The notes under the pieces were generated by a model that was given only the letters and a program-made list of their open reading frames with translations, ran no database searches and was not told the DNA's origin. DNA of 64,000 nt from Rhodopirellula sp. P2 (GTDB lineage: Bacteria > Planctomycetota > Planctomycetia > Pirellulales > Pirellulaceae): positions 5,747,001 through 5,811,000 of the forward strand of contig NZ_CP118225.1 of the NCBI RefSeq assembly GCF_028768465.1, in the 5' to 3' direction. Below are positions 45,864 through 54,981 of the stretch, in pieces. Each line of letters starts with the position of its first letter. The stretch's first letter is position 1. The translations under genes and the position numbers were made by a program.

Positions 45864-47275
45864 CCAGCCTCGGCACCGCTGCGGATTCTCCTTCTGGCCC
45901 GCCCGCTCCTTCACGTTGGCTGACGATCATCGTCTTGTGCGCGATCGTTGTCTTCCTGGGAATGGTCGCCGGTGCCGGCTTGTGGATGACCGCCGCAATC
46001 ACCGTGGCCTCGGTCGTCGCAATCGGCAATTGGGTTGCCACCCAGTGGTCCGCCAGTGTCGTCGCCGTTCGCTTGGACTCCCCGGAAGAAGGCCGTGATC
46101 TCGAAGTCGTGATTGGTTCCTTGGTTCCCGTCACTGTCGAAGTCACCAACCAAGGCAAGCTCCCCGTCGCCTGGGTTTTGGCCGAGGACTTGATCCCTCG
46201 CGCCGCCACACAACAAGCCCGCCAGACTGACGGGATGGCGTTTGACCCACGCACCACACCGCTGGCCACCGAAGGCGCTCGATTGGCCGTCATGGCATTG
46301 ATGCCCGGCCAAACCAAACGAATTGAATACTCGGTGCGTTGCCATCGTCGAGGTTACTTTCAAATCGGTCCAACGGTCCTGGAAACAGGCGACCCAGTTG
46401 GCATGTTTCGCCGCTATCGATTGGGGGCACCGCCAATGTTTGTGACCGTGCTTCCCAAAGTCCAATTGCTGTCGACCTACGAAATTGGTTCGCGGCGTCC
46501 CATCGGTGAAATCAAAATCCGAGCCTCCTCGATGACGGACCCCACCCGCCTGCGAGGCATCCGGCAATGGCAAATCGGCGATCCACTGCGAAGCGTTCAC
46601 TGGGCTGCCACCGCCCGCACGGGCATCTTGCACAGCAAAGTCTACGAGCCATCCTCCGTCGCCGGCGCGACAATCATTCTGGACTTGCACGTCGACACCA
46701 ATCCCGATCAACACGAACCGCTTCGCACCGACCTGACGATCACCACCGCCGCCTCCATCGCAGCGGCACTGCACGACGCCGGCGAGCCCTTTGGTTTGGC
46801 CACCAACGGTCGCGATGCCGCCGACCGAATTCGCACCGAAGGTTTCCGAGGCGACCACCGCGTGCGAGACGCATCCGTGCACGCCGCCTCTCTCAAACAG
46901 CACAACGAACGAATGCGACCGGTGCTGGTGGACGTCGATCGTGGTCCCGTGCATCTCAAAGAAATGTTCCGAACGCTGGCTCGACTGGAACGAACCGATG
47001 GACTGACGCTGGCCGAGTTCTTGATCGAAACGGAGTCACAACTTTCCAGCGAGACAACCATGTTGGTGATGCTGCAACAATCCACGGAAGTCGACATCGC
47101 TGCGTTGATTGGCCTGTCACGTCGTGGCTGGGCCATCGCGGTGGTGATCAACACGCTCGACATTGATCGCTACTCCCGGATCGCGGGTCCGCTTCTGGCT
47201 GAACGCATTCATGTCAGTCACCTTCAAAACGAAGACAGCATCATGGATGTGTGCCGAGCCCAAATGGCTCGTTGA
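45860..47275 (+). CDS. Membrane-anchored DUF58 protein, MoxR partner
   Basis: A 471-residue protein with two N-terminal membrane helices (about 15-60, LTIIVLCAIVVFLGMVAGAG and WMTAAITVASVVAIGNWVA). A beta-rich region follows that resembles the periplasmic or cytoplasmic arch domain of these proteins (VPVTVEVTNQGKLPVAWVL, YSVRCHRRGYFQIGP). The DUF58 block is LRGIRQWQIGDPLRSVHWAA then TARTGILHSKVYE. Together with the coupled MoxR ATPase this is a standard MoxR-DUF58 module of unknown target, lacking the vWA/transglutaminase partners often found beside it. Confidence 0.92.
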   Translation: MTSLGTAADSPSGPPAPSRWLTIIVLCAIVVFLGMVAGAGLWMTAAITVASVVAIGNWVATQWSASVVAVRLDSPEEGRDLEVVIGSLVPVTVEVTNQGKLPVAWVLAEDLIPRAATQQARQTDGMAFDPRTTPLATEGARLAVMALMPGQTKRIEYSVRCHRRGYFQIGPTVLETGDPVGMFRRYRLGAPPMFVTVLPKVQLLSTYEIGSRRPIGEIKIRASSMTDPTRLRGIRQWQIGDPLRSVHWAATARTGILHSKVYEPSSVAGATIILDLHVDTNPDQHEPLRTDLTITTAASIAAALHDAGEPFGLATNGRDAADRIRTEGFRGDHRVRDASVHAASLKQHNERMRPVLVDVDRGPVHLKEMFRTLARLERTDGLTLAEFLIETESQLSSETTMLVMLQQSTEVDIAALIGLSRRGWAIAVVINTLDIDRYSRIAGPLLAERIHVSHLQNEDSIMDVCRAQMAR

Positions 47276-47707
47276 TTGCAAGCTGCTCCTCCCGGAGTCG
47301 TCGCGTTTGCGCGAACGAATCGGCATTTCAACTCGTCTCCATAGAGCAGAAACAACAAGCAACCAATCGCAAAAACTCTCCTGCTGCTCTATAGCCTTGG
47401 GCTTCCATGCGGCTTTTGAAGCAAACAATCGAAGGAACGCGCGCACAATCACCGGTCAGACTGACGCAAAGCGCCTGAATCCGCCAAAGAAGTGTTGAAT
47501 TCAGAGTCTTCGAAGAATACGTTTCAATTGGAAGTCGACGGTTCTTGCCCGGCAGACCTGCCAGCGATTTCTCTCCCGCCCCCACCCCACCTACCAACGA
47601 CGTTGCTCGAAGCACCCACCCAGCGGTCATGGTGGCGATTCGTGCTGGGTGTCGCCACCAACGTCGCGAGGCCTCGCCTCTCAATCCGGTCCCCCTCGTT
47701 GCATCCG
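47276..47707. other. Intergenic region upstream of the planctomycete cytochrome
   Basis: No gene is supported in these 432 bases. The downstream frame stays open to TTG 47492, but its first 72 codons read as low-complexity, Pro/Ser/Arg-rich sequence without a signal peptide, so they are treated as non-coding. I see no clear promoter or terminator. Confidence 0.5.
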
Positions 47708-50158
47708 ATGAAAACCAACTCGTTCCCCCTCAGCCCTCCGCGACTCTTGTTCGCATTCGCTTTGCTTCTGGCTGTGTCCGGTTGGTTCGTAGGCCTGCCT
47801 CGCGTGTCCGCGGAGCAGCCCTCCGAACCGATCACCGAGTTCCTCGAACTGAACTGCACCACTTGCCACGACTCCTCCACGCAGGAAGGCAACTTGGACT
47901 TGGAATCCCTGACATTGGAACTTGCTGACCCCGACAACTTTCATCTCTGGGAACGTGTCTTCGATCGAATTGGCGCGGGTGAAATGCCCCCCGATGAAGA
48001 CTTGGATCCATCGGAGTCCAAACCGTTCTTGTCGGAACTGCATGGCATCCTCGAACACAGTGATCAACAACGCATTGCAACCGAAGGTCGAGTGCCTGCA
48101 CGTCGCTTGACACGCACCCAGTACGAACGCAACGTCTGCGACTTGCTCGCGATCGATGTTCCGCTGAGAGACTTCCTACCAGCAGAATCGCTCGCCGATG
48201 GCTTCGACACCGTCTCCAGCAGCCAACAGGTTTCGGATCACTCCTTGGCGGCGTACCTCGATGCCGCCGACTTCGCATTGCAAACGGCCTTTGATCGACT
48301 GCTCGCTGCGGATCCATCCGGTCATCAATCGCTCAACCACATCCACTTGGACTGGACCAAACTTCGTCGAAACGAAAAACGCACCAACCGGGAACCGGAG
48401 GGTCGTCCCGAACACCAGGACATCGTTTCCTGGTCCAGCAGCCAAAACTTCTACGGCAGAATGCCAGCCACGTCCGTCCCTGCAACGGGACGCTACAAAA
48501 TCCGGGTGAAAGCACACAGCGTCAACACTCCTGAAATGGGGCGTGTCTGGTGCAGCGTCAACAGCGGCGTTTGTTCGGGCAAGGCATCCACGATGTACTG
48601 GATTGGAAGCATCGAAGCGACGGACGAACCCCAAGTCCACGAATTCGAAGCCTGGATTCGCGAAGGGCACATGCTCCAGATTGTCCCCAACGACCACGGC
48701 ATCCGTCGCCTTGCCGCCAAAGCCGTGGAATCAAAACCCGGTGTGGTGGAAGAAATGGGAGTCGCTGGGATCGCGATCCAGTGGATTGACCTGGAACGTC
48801 TCGAAGGCGACCGAGAAGAAATCCGCCACGCCTTGATCGGCGACATGGAACTGCAGCCACTCGCAGCGACGAACAAGCATTCCACGCAGCGATTCAAAAT
48901 CGTATCGGCCAATCCCAAACGAGACCTGAAAGAGCGAATCCAGGCTTTCGCCGAGAAGGCCTTCCGCCAAAAACTCACCGCCCAAGAACTGCAACCGTAC
49001 TTCGAGTTCTCGGAAGCCAAACGCCAAGTCAACCATTCCATGCAGGACGCGCTTCGAGCGGGATACCGAGCGATCCTTTGCTCCTCCCGTTTCCTCTACT
49101 TTGATGAGCCTCCCGGCCAACTGTCCGATGCAGCGGTCGCCAACCGCCTCAGCCACTTCCTGTGGGGACGCGCGCCCGACGATGAACTGCGACAACTCGC
49201 CGAATCAGGCCAACTGCGAAATCCCGATGTTTTGCGGGCCCAAACCGAACGCTTGCTCAACGACACGCGTTCGCAAGTGGCCATCAACGAATTCACCGAT
49301 CAATGGCTGCAACTCCACGAACTCGAAAGCACCACCCCGGATGGTCAACTGTACCCCGAGTACGATCTCGTGCTGCATCATTCTTTGCCGGATGAAACTC
49401 AAGCGTTTGTGGGCGAACTGATTCGGCGCGACCTTCCCGTGACTCATGTCATCGATTCTGACTTCACGTTCCTGAACCAGCGATTGGCGCGTCACTACAA
49501 AATCGATTGGCCAGGTGGAACGGGCCTGAAGCGTGTCCCCCTTGCATCGGATTCTCGTCGAGGTGGCGTCATCTCTCAGGCCAGCGTGCTGAAGGTCACC
49601 GCGAACGGGACCACCACCTCGCCCATCATTCGGGGCGTCTGGATGCTGGAAAGAATCATGGGCGAACACGTCCCACCGCCTCCCGCCAACGTTGCCGCTG
49701 TCGAACCCGATATTCGCGGCGCGACCTCGATTCGAGACCAACTCGACAAACACCGGAACCTGGAGATGTGTGCCTCCTGCCACGTCAAAATTGATCCCCC
49801 CGGATTTGCCTTGGAAAGCTATGACGTGATCGGTGGTTGGCGAGATCGTTACCGCGCCGCTGCTCCCAACAAAGGCAAACGATGGGTGCCAGGTTTGCCG
49901 ATCGACCCCAGCCACGAATTCACCACTGGCGAAGCATTCAAAGATGTCACGGGCCTCAAGTCAATCCTGCTCAATCGCCCCGCACAACTGGCCAAGAACA
50001 TGGCGTCTCAGTTTGTGACCTACGCCACTGGTGCAACCCCGACTTTTGCCGATCGAGACGAACTGCAGAGCATCGTCCAAGCCACGAAACCCAATCACTA
50101 CGGCGTCCGATCGCTGATCCACGAAGTGGTCCAAAGCCCCTTGTTCCTCAGCAAATGA
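47708..50158 (+). CDS. Planctomycete cytochrome-type protein (DUF1587/1592/1588/1585 family)
   Basis: An 816-residue exported protein. A signal peptide covers residues about 10-36 (LLFAFALLLAVSGWFVGL to VSA). Heme-binding CTTCH is at 50-54 and a second CASCH at 688-692, so one or two c-type hemes are likely attached in the periplasm. The DUF1587-like block RRLTRTQYERNVCDLLAID, the DUF1592-like block VANRLSHFLWGRAPDDELR, the DUF1588 block (RGGVISQASVLKVTANGTTT) and the DUF1585 end (VTYATGATPTFADRDELQSI) are in order. These proteins always pair with DUF1552 proteins, as here (75 nt downstream). Their substrates are unknown; an electron-transfer role in degrading polymers is proposed. Confidence 0.92.
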   Translation: MKTNSFPLSPPRLLFAFALLLAVSGWFVGLPRVSAEQPSEPITEFLELNCTTCHDSSTQEGNLDLESLTLELADPDNFHLWERVFDRIGAGEMPPDEDLDPSESKPFLSELHGILEHSDQQRIATEGRVPARRLTRTQYERNVCDLLAIDVPLRDFLPAESLADGFDTVSSSQQVSDHSLAAYLDAADFALQTAFDRLLAADPSGHQSLNHIHLDWTKLRRNEKRTNREPEGRPEHQDIVSWSSSQNFYGRMPATSVPATGRYKIRVKAHSVNTPEMGRVWCSVNSGVCSGKASTMYWIGSIEATDEPQVHEFEAWIREGHMLQIVPNDHGIRRLAAKAVESKPGVVEEMGVAGIAIQWIDLERLEGDREEIRHALIGDMELQPLAATNKHSTQRFKIVSANPKRDLKERIQAFAEKAFRQKLTAQELQPYFEFSEAKRQVNHSMQDALRAGYRAILCSSRFLYFDEPPGQLSDAAVANRLSHFLWGRAPDDELRQLAESGQLRNPDVLRAQTERLLNDTRSQVAINEFTDQWLQLHELESTTPDGQLYPEYDLVLHHSLPDETQAFVGELIRRDLPVTHVIDSDFTFLNQRLARHYKIDWPGGTGLKRVPLASDSRRGGVISQASVLKVTANGTTTSPIIRGVWMLERIMGEHVPPPPANVAAVEPDIRGATSIRDQLDKHRNLEMCASCHVKIDPPGFALESYDVIGGWRDRYRAAAPNKGKRWVPGLPIDPSHEFTTGEAFKDVTGLKSILLNRPAQLAKNMASQFVTYATGATPTFADRDELQSIVQATKPNHYGVRSLIHEVVQSPLFLSK

Positions 50159-50233
50159 CAAGCGTCGTCTCGACAGCTCGACGCATTGCCCCCTCTCAAC
50201 TCAATCGAATCCCAACGCCACCTGGTTGCCGCG

Positions 50234-51526
50234 ATGAAAATCAAACCCTTTGTGACCAATCAGTCTCTGTCCCGCCGAACCGTGTTGCGCGGCGCAGGCA
50301 TCACCATGGCCCTGCCTTGGTTGGACTCGATGGTGCCAGCCTTTGGTCGCGAAGCGACCTCGGCAGCCCACCCACCGCGGCGATTCGTCGGGATCAGCAA
50401 CGCCCTTGGTTTTCACGCCCCGTTTCTGTTTCCTCAAAAGAGCGGCCGAGACTACGAAACCACTCGCTACCTCAAACCGATCGAAGATCTTCGCGACCAA
50501 TTCACCGTCATCTCCGGGGCCTCGCACCCCGGCGTCGGCGGCGGGCACAAAGCCGAACCCTGCATCTTGTCAGCGGCTCCGTACAGTGGATCGAACTTTC
50601 GCAACACGATCTCGCTCGACCAACGGATGGTCAGAGAACTCGGTGGCGAAACTCGCTTCCCATCCTTGGTGCTGAGTTCCAATGGCACGACCAGCACGTC
50701 GTACACCGCCAATGGATCGATGATCCCGCCAATCAATTCACCGCAGAAATTGTTTGCGCAACTTTTCATCGACGACAGCCCCGCGGCACAGCGAGCTCAG
50801 AAGCAACGCATTCTCGAAGGCCGAAGCATCATGGACCTCGTCGCCGCCGAAGCGAAATCCATGCAGCGCCGCCTCGGTCCCTCCGACCGCGAAAAACTGG
50901 ACGCCTACTTCACCAGCGTTCGCGATCTGGAACGTCGCTTGGACATGAACCAAGGCTGGGCCGAACGAGCCAAGCCCAAAGTCAACGAAAAGGCACCGGA
51001 ACCGGTGTCTGACAACAGCCACACGATCGCCAAACAATCGGCCATGCACGACGTGATCTACCTGGCGATCCAAACCGACAGCACCCGGTTCATCACCATG
51101 CACACCGATGGCGGAGGTGAACGCGTGCCCTTGGAAGGAGTCGAACAAGGCTATCACCAACTCAGTCACCACGGTCGCGACGAAGAAAAGATCACGCAGC
51201 TTGGAATCATCGAAGAAGCCCAAATGCAATCCTGGGGCAACTTGGTTCGCAAACTTCACGAAACCCCAGAAGGCAACGGCAACCTGCTCGACCAAACCAT
51301 GTTGTTGCTGACTTCCAACCTTGGCAACGCCTCGTCCCACGACACCAAGAACATGCCCGTTGTGGTTGCCGGCGGAGGCTTCCGCCACGGCCAGCACCTC
51401 GCGTTTGATCAAGCCAACAATTACCCGCTGCCCAACCTTTACACGTCGATGCTGCAACGCCTCGATTTGGAAGTGGAGACCTTCGCGAGTGCCACCGGCA
51501 CCATGCGAGGCCTCGAACTGGTTTAA
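50234..51526 (+). CDS. Tat-exported DUF1552 protein, partner of the planctomycete cytochrome
   Basis: A 430-residue protein with a twin-arginine leader (SLSRRTVLRGAGITMALPW) and the DUF1552 body: FVGISNALGFHAPFLFP, SGASHPGVGGGHKAEPCILS, FPSLVLSS, and the C-terminal metal-site-like blocks RFITMHTDGGGERVP, HHGRDEEKI and LTSNLGNASSHDTKNMP. DUF1552 proteins resemble the alkaline phosphatase/sulfatase-like DUF1501 group but their activity is untested. The gene follows the cytochrome gene on the same strand, the usual arrangement. ATG 50234 is chosen over TTG 50186 because the Tat signal starts there. Confidence 0.9.
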   Translation: MKIKPFVTNQSLSRRTVLRGAGITMALPWLDSMVPAFGREATSAAHPPRRFVGISNALGFHAPFLFPQKSGRDYETTRYLKPIEDLRDQFTVISGASHPGVGGGHKAEPCILSAAPYSGSNFRNTISLDQRMVRELGGETRFPSLVLSSNGTTSTSYTANGSMIPPINSPQKLFAQLFIDDSPAAQRAQKQRILEGRSIMDLVAAEAKSMQRRLGPSDREKLDAYFTSVRDLERRLDMNQGWAERAKPKVNEKAPEPVSDNSHTIAKQSAMHDVIYLAIQTDSTRFITMHTDGGGERVPLEGVEQGYHQLSHHGRDEEKITQLGIIEEAQMQSWGNLVRKLHETPEGNGNLLDQTMLLLTSNLGNASSHDTKNMPVVVAGGGFRHGQHLAFDQANNYPLPNLYTSMLQRLDLEVETFASATGTMRGLELV

Positions 51527-51985
51527 GCAGGAGCCCCAGAAGAACCACCTGAGTCGTTTGGGCGTTCGCCTGGACTGCGAAATCTTTGATGTTGTGGAGC
51601 GCATTGGTTTGCGCAAGTTATGTTCCACGACTTCGCCCCAACGGGGCAGCCCTATGACAGCCCAGGGCAACGCCCTGGTTTACAGCGGGACCAAGATTGC
51701 AAAGCCCCAACGGGGCGGCCCTAGCGTTTTGGGGGGACTCTCTGTTAGGGCCGCCCCGTTGGGGCTCGCGATGGAGCCTCCGTCACGAAACCCCAGGCGA
51801 TGCCTGGGGCTACTATAGCGATGCCCCGTTGGGGCGTGGGACAGAACCAAAATGAACGCCGCATTGTCCGTGTTAACCCTCCAGTTTTCGCGGTCCAGCG
51901 TTCGCCACGGTTGTGCGTGGGAACCGTGGCGAACGCCAACCGGCTCATAGAAAGAAAGACACCTGCTGGACGACTGAAAAAACTC
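51527..51985. repeat. Cluster of palindromic GC-rich repeats
   Basis: No gene is supported. The 459 bases hold several copies and inverted copies of gccccaacggggc: around 51637-51649, 51704-51716, 51753-51765 and 51823-51835. The central pair forms a perfect 21-bp inverted repeat (51703-51723 with 51746-51766) with a 22-nt loop. Related phrases (ccaggcgatgcctggggc, cagggcaacgccctgg) are also palindromic. This looks like a cluster of dispersed REP-like elements typical of planctomycete intergenic DNA. Confidence 0.75.
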
Positions 51986-52297
51986 TCACACGCTCGCTTG
52001 GCCGCTGGCAGGAAGATGCGTCAGCTCGTGAACCTGAATGCCCTCCAACGCTCCTTCGGTCGCCGTCCCAAACTCTTTCAACGACTGCCCCGCGGTGTGT
52101 TGCTGCCACAACTCCCGCGATTCCCAGTTTTCATAGAACATGAAATGGGCGGGATTGTCGTTGTCTTGGTGCAGGTCGTAATTCACGCAACCTTCTTCTT
52201 TCAGCGTCGGTGCAATCAGCTTCACCAACTCGCCCTTCACAAAATCAACTTGATCTACTTTGGCGGTGATGTGGGCAACGATGGTCAGGTGTGCCAT
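51986..52297 (-). CDS. Antibiotic biosynthesis monooxygenase-type (ABM) small protein
   Basis: A 103-residue ferredoxin-like alpha-beta barrel protein of the ABM/YgiN type. Blocks are HLTIVAHITAKVDQVDFVKG, LVKLIAPTLKEEGCVNYDLH and FMFYENWESRELWQQHTAG. YgiN-type members are quinol monooxygenases; other members are heme-degrading or of unknown function. The length is normal. It is the last gene of a minus-strand run that includes PolX, 110 nt downstream of it. Confidence 0.9.
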   Translation of the reverse strand: MAHLTIVAHITAKVDQVDFVKGELVKLIAPTLKEEGCVNYDLHQDNDNPAHFMFYENWESRELWQQHTAGQSLKEFGTATEGALEGIQVHELTHLPASGQASV

Positions 52298-52407
52298 GAG
52301 AATTCAATCAACAGTTCAAAGGGAAGGAAGAGGGGAAATCAATTCGGACAATTGCCAACCAAGGCAAGCTTCCACCGGCAGGAAATTGCTGCCTCAACGA
52401 ATGGGGG

Positions 52408-54141
52408 TTAGCGACCGACTTCCGCCAGCTTTTTCGCGAACGCTTCGTACGGCAACGTGTTGGCGACATCCGCCGCGGTCAGCCCACCCCGGCGAGCTTG
52501 CCGGATTCCATACCGCATCACCCACAACCCGTCCGTGACGTGTGCGTCGGTGTTGATCACGATCGGAATGCCACGCTTTTTCGCTGCCGCCAAGTGAACG
52601 TCGTTCAAATCCAAGCGAGCTGGATTCGCGTTCAGTTCCATGAACTTGTGATTCTCCTTCGCAGCTTGCATCACCGCGTCCATGTCCACGTCGTAGGCTT
52701 CACGGCGATTCAAGATCCGCCCGGTCGGATGAGCGATGCAATCCACATGCGGATTCTCAACCGCACCCAAAATCCGATCGGTGATTTGGTCCCGTGGTTG
52801 CTTCTGTCCATAGTGCACGCTGGCCAAGATCCAATCGCCTTGCTCCAACACCTCATCGGGCAAATCCATGCCGCCGGCTTCGAGGATATCGCACTCAATG
52901 CCTTTGAGGATGACCAGCCGACCCTCGTACTGGGGCCGAATCTCGTCGATGATTTCCCACTGTTTCAACAATCGTTCGGAATCCAATCCGCCCGCCATCG
53001 TCACGCGTTTGCTGTGGTCCGTGATCGCGATGTATTTCAGGCCACGCTCAATCGCCGCGTCCGCCATTTCTGTGATCGTGTTTTGACCATCCGTCGCGGA
53101 GGTGTGCATGTGCAAATCGCCCAGCACATCATCGGTATCGATCAGTTCTGGCAATTCACCAGCTTTCGCCCACTCAAATTCGTGACGATCCTCTCGCAAC
53201 TCCGGCGCAATCCATGGCAAATCAATGGCTTGGTACACCTCTTCCTCGGTCGTCCCCGCCACGCGAGACTCGTCGTCCAACCGGAACACGCCGTACTCGT
53301 TGATCTTGTACCCATGCTCTTTCGCGATTCGGCGGACGTGAATATTGTGGGCTTGGCTGCCAGTGAAGTACTGCAGCGCGGCGCCAAACTGATCGGCCTC
53401 GACCAATCGCATGTCCACCTGGAACGCTTTGCCAACCCGGATCGACATCTTGGTATCGCCTCTGCCAATGATGGACATCAACCCTGGGAACGTCGCCAAG
53501 TGGTCCATCGCGGCCTCTCGGTCCGATGCGACCGCCAACAGGTCCAAATCACCGACGGTGTCTCGCCCTCGTCGATAGCTCCCCGCCCATTCCATTTGCT
53601 CGATCGCATCGCAGGCCTGCATGTGCTGGGAAATTTCACGGGTCAGGTCATCGGCCTTCGACCAGTAAATGCGTTCCGAAGCGGCTTTCGCGATCGCCAG
53701 CCCATCCAGGATGGCGGCTTCGGTCTTCTTGGCAAAACCCTTCAAGCTGGCGACACGTCCTTCGCGGCACGCCGCGGCCAAATCGTCCAACGACTCGATG
53801 CCCAACTCCTCTTGAAGTTTGCTGGCTTTTTTCGCCCCCAACCCTGGAATGCGAGACATCTGAATGACCACCTCGGGCACCGCTTCCCGAAGCTCTTCCA
53901 GTTGAGGCAGGGAGCCGGTCTCCAGCAACACGTTGATCTTTTCCGCAATCGTTTTGCCGATCCCAGGCAACTTGGAGAGATCTCGATCGGGATCCGAAGC
54001 CAGATTCGCGATGGGTTCGTCAAGGTCCCGGATCGCGCGAGCACCGTTTTGATAGGCACGGATGCGAAAAGGATTTTCACCTCGAAATTCAAGCAGCTCA
54101 GCGAGCTCTTCGAAGACGGCGGCGACGGCGGAGTTGTCCAT
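52408..54141 (-). CDS. polX: DNA polymerase X with PHP exonuclease domain
   Basis: A 577-residue bacterial PolX, a DNA repair polymerase with 3'-5' exonuclease activity. The N-terminal 8-kDa-like helix-hairpin-helix region (about 1-150) contains LSKLPGIGKTIAEKI and MSRIPGLGAKKASKL. The polymerase palm has GSYRRGRDTVGDLDLL (187-202) with metal-binding Asp198 and Asp200, and VDMRLVEADQFGAALQYFTG. The C-terminal PHP domain starts about 342 (GDLHMHTSATDGQNT) with further blocks ITDHSKRV, HVDCIAHPTG and NTDAHVTDGL. All metal ligands appear intact. ATG 54141 is chosen as the start that places the first helix at once. It follows the histidine kinase gene by 45 nt. Confidence 0.95.
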   Translation of the reverse strand: MDNSAVAAVFEELAELLEFRGENPFRIRAYQNGARAIRDLDEPIANLASDPDRDLSKLPGIGKTIAEKINVLLETGSLPQLEELREAVPEVVIQMSRIPGLGAKKASKLQEELGIESLDDLAAACREGRVASLKGFAKKTEAAILDGLAIAKAASERIYWSKADDLTREISQHMQACDAIEQMEWAGSYRRGRDTVGDLDLLAVASDREAAMDHLATFPGLMSIIGRGDTKMSIRVGKAFQVDMRLVEADQFGAALQYFTGSQAHNIHVRRIAKEHGYKINEYGVFRLDDESRVAGTTEEEVYQAIDLPWIAPELREDRHEFEWAKAGELPELIDTDDVLGDLHMHTSATDGQNTITEMADAAIERGLKYIAITDHSKRVTMAGGLDSERLLKQWEIIDEIRPQYEGRLVILKGIECDILEAGGMDLPDEVLEQGDWILASVHYGQKQPRDQITDRILGAVENPHVDCIAHPTGRILNRREAYDVDMDAVMQAAKENHKFMELNANPARLDLNDVHLAAAKKRGIPIVINTDAHVTDGLWVMRYGIRQARRGGLTAADVANTLPYEAFAKKLAEVGR

Positions 54142-54186
54142 GGAAAGGATTCGAACAGAGGCTTCTCGGGCGATCAACAGAAGCCT

Positions 54187-54981
54187 TCATTCAACGCCGG
54201 AGTCGCCTGCATTGCAATGGTGCGGCCAGCTCATGGTCACCTTGGTCCCCGATTCTCCGTCGGATTCGATTTGAAACGATCCGCCCAGTTCTTTGATCAC
54301 CAACGTCGAAACGGCCAGGCCCAAACCGGCTCCGTCGCGTCGTTCTTTGCCGGTGCCCAAACACTCAAACGGCTCACAAATTTTTTCTGCGTACTTGGTG
54401 TCGACTCCGATGCCGTTGTCTTCGATGGACACCGAGATCAGTTCATCGGTCGGCTGGATCGAGACGAGCACCTGCAGCGGTCGAGACTCCTTTTGAAATC
54501 CCAACGCATTGCGCAGCAACTGTTCCAACGGAACCAGCAAAAGTGTTTCATCCACCGACGTTTTGGCGTCGCCCTGAATGGTCAATGCGTCCCCCCGACC
54601 ACCGATCGAGCCCCAGCTTTCCGTGATCACCTCCGCAACGGAATAGGGTTCCGCTTGGAATCTCGCCCTGGGATTCTTCGCCGTCGCATGCAGCCTCTCG
54701 ATCATCTTCATGTGCAACGACACCATCAGAGTCAATTGTTGCATTCTCACCGCGGCGGTTCGGACGGTCGCCAACGAACGCCGTGCGTCATCGAGATCCA
54801 AGGGCTCCGTCAACGCTTCGTCCACAAACTCCGAAAAAATCGACACGTGACGCGTCGGCGCACTCAAGTCGTGCATCAAACGACGCATGTACGTGGTGTC
54901 AACAACAGGACCATCACGAACCGTTGAGGGCTCATCAGGCGAATCGACGGCGGTGCCATCAACGGAGGGCTCATGGGACAT
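54187..54981 (-). CDS. Sensor histidine kinase (cytosolic, without sensor domain)
   Basis: A 264-residue kinase core with no membrane helix or PAS domain. The H-box is RLMHDLSAPTRHVSIFSEFV with phospho-accepting His37. The HATPase domain has N-box LLRNALGF, G1 EDNGIGVDTKYAEKIC, F-box PFECLG and G2 GAGLGLAVSTLVIK. It resembles phytochrome-type/Hik class kinases that act with a separate sensor. Start ATG 54981 overlaps the 3' end of the upstream MOSC gene by 11 nt. No response regulator is adjacent; the lone receiver at 44134 is a possible but unproven partner. Confidence 0.92.
   Translation of the reverse strand: MSHEPSVDGTAVDSPDEPSTVRDGPVVDTTYMRRLMHDLSAPTRHVSIFSEFVDEALTEPLDLDDARRSLATVRTAAVRMQQLTLMVSLHMKMIERLHATAKNPRARFQAEPYSVAEVITESWGSIGGRGDALTIQGDAKTSVDETLLLVPLEQLLRNALGFQKESRPLQVLVSIQPTDELISVSIEDNGIGVDTKYAEKICEPFECLGTGKERRDGAGLGLAVSTLVIKELGGSFQIESDGESGTKVTMSWPHHCNAGDSGVE

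Noticed and set aside
47328-47684. A 118-codon minus-strand frame in the gap before the cytochrome gene
   Set aside because: No recognisable feature or start signal, and it is antisense to the leader of a well-supported gene.
49837-51012. A 391-codon frame across the cytochrome/DUF1552 junction
   Set aside because: It overlaps two well-supported genes in another frame and its product is Arg/Ser/Pro-rich with no family feature.
52498-54927. An 809-codon open frame on the plus strand
   Set aside because: It lies antisense to PolX and the histidine kinase, both of which have clear catalytic motifs. The long frame is a by-product of high-GC codon use.
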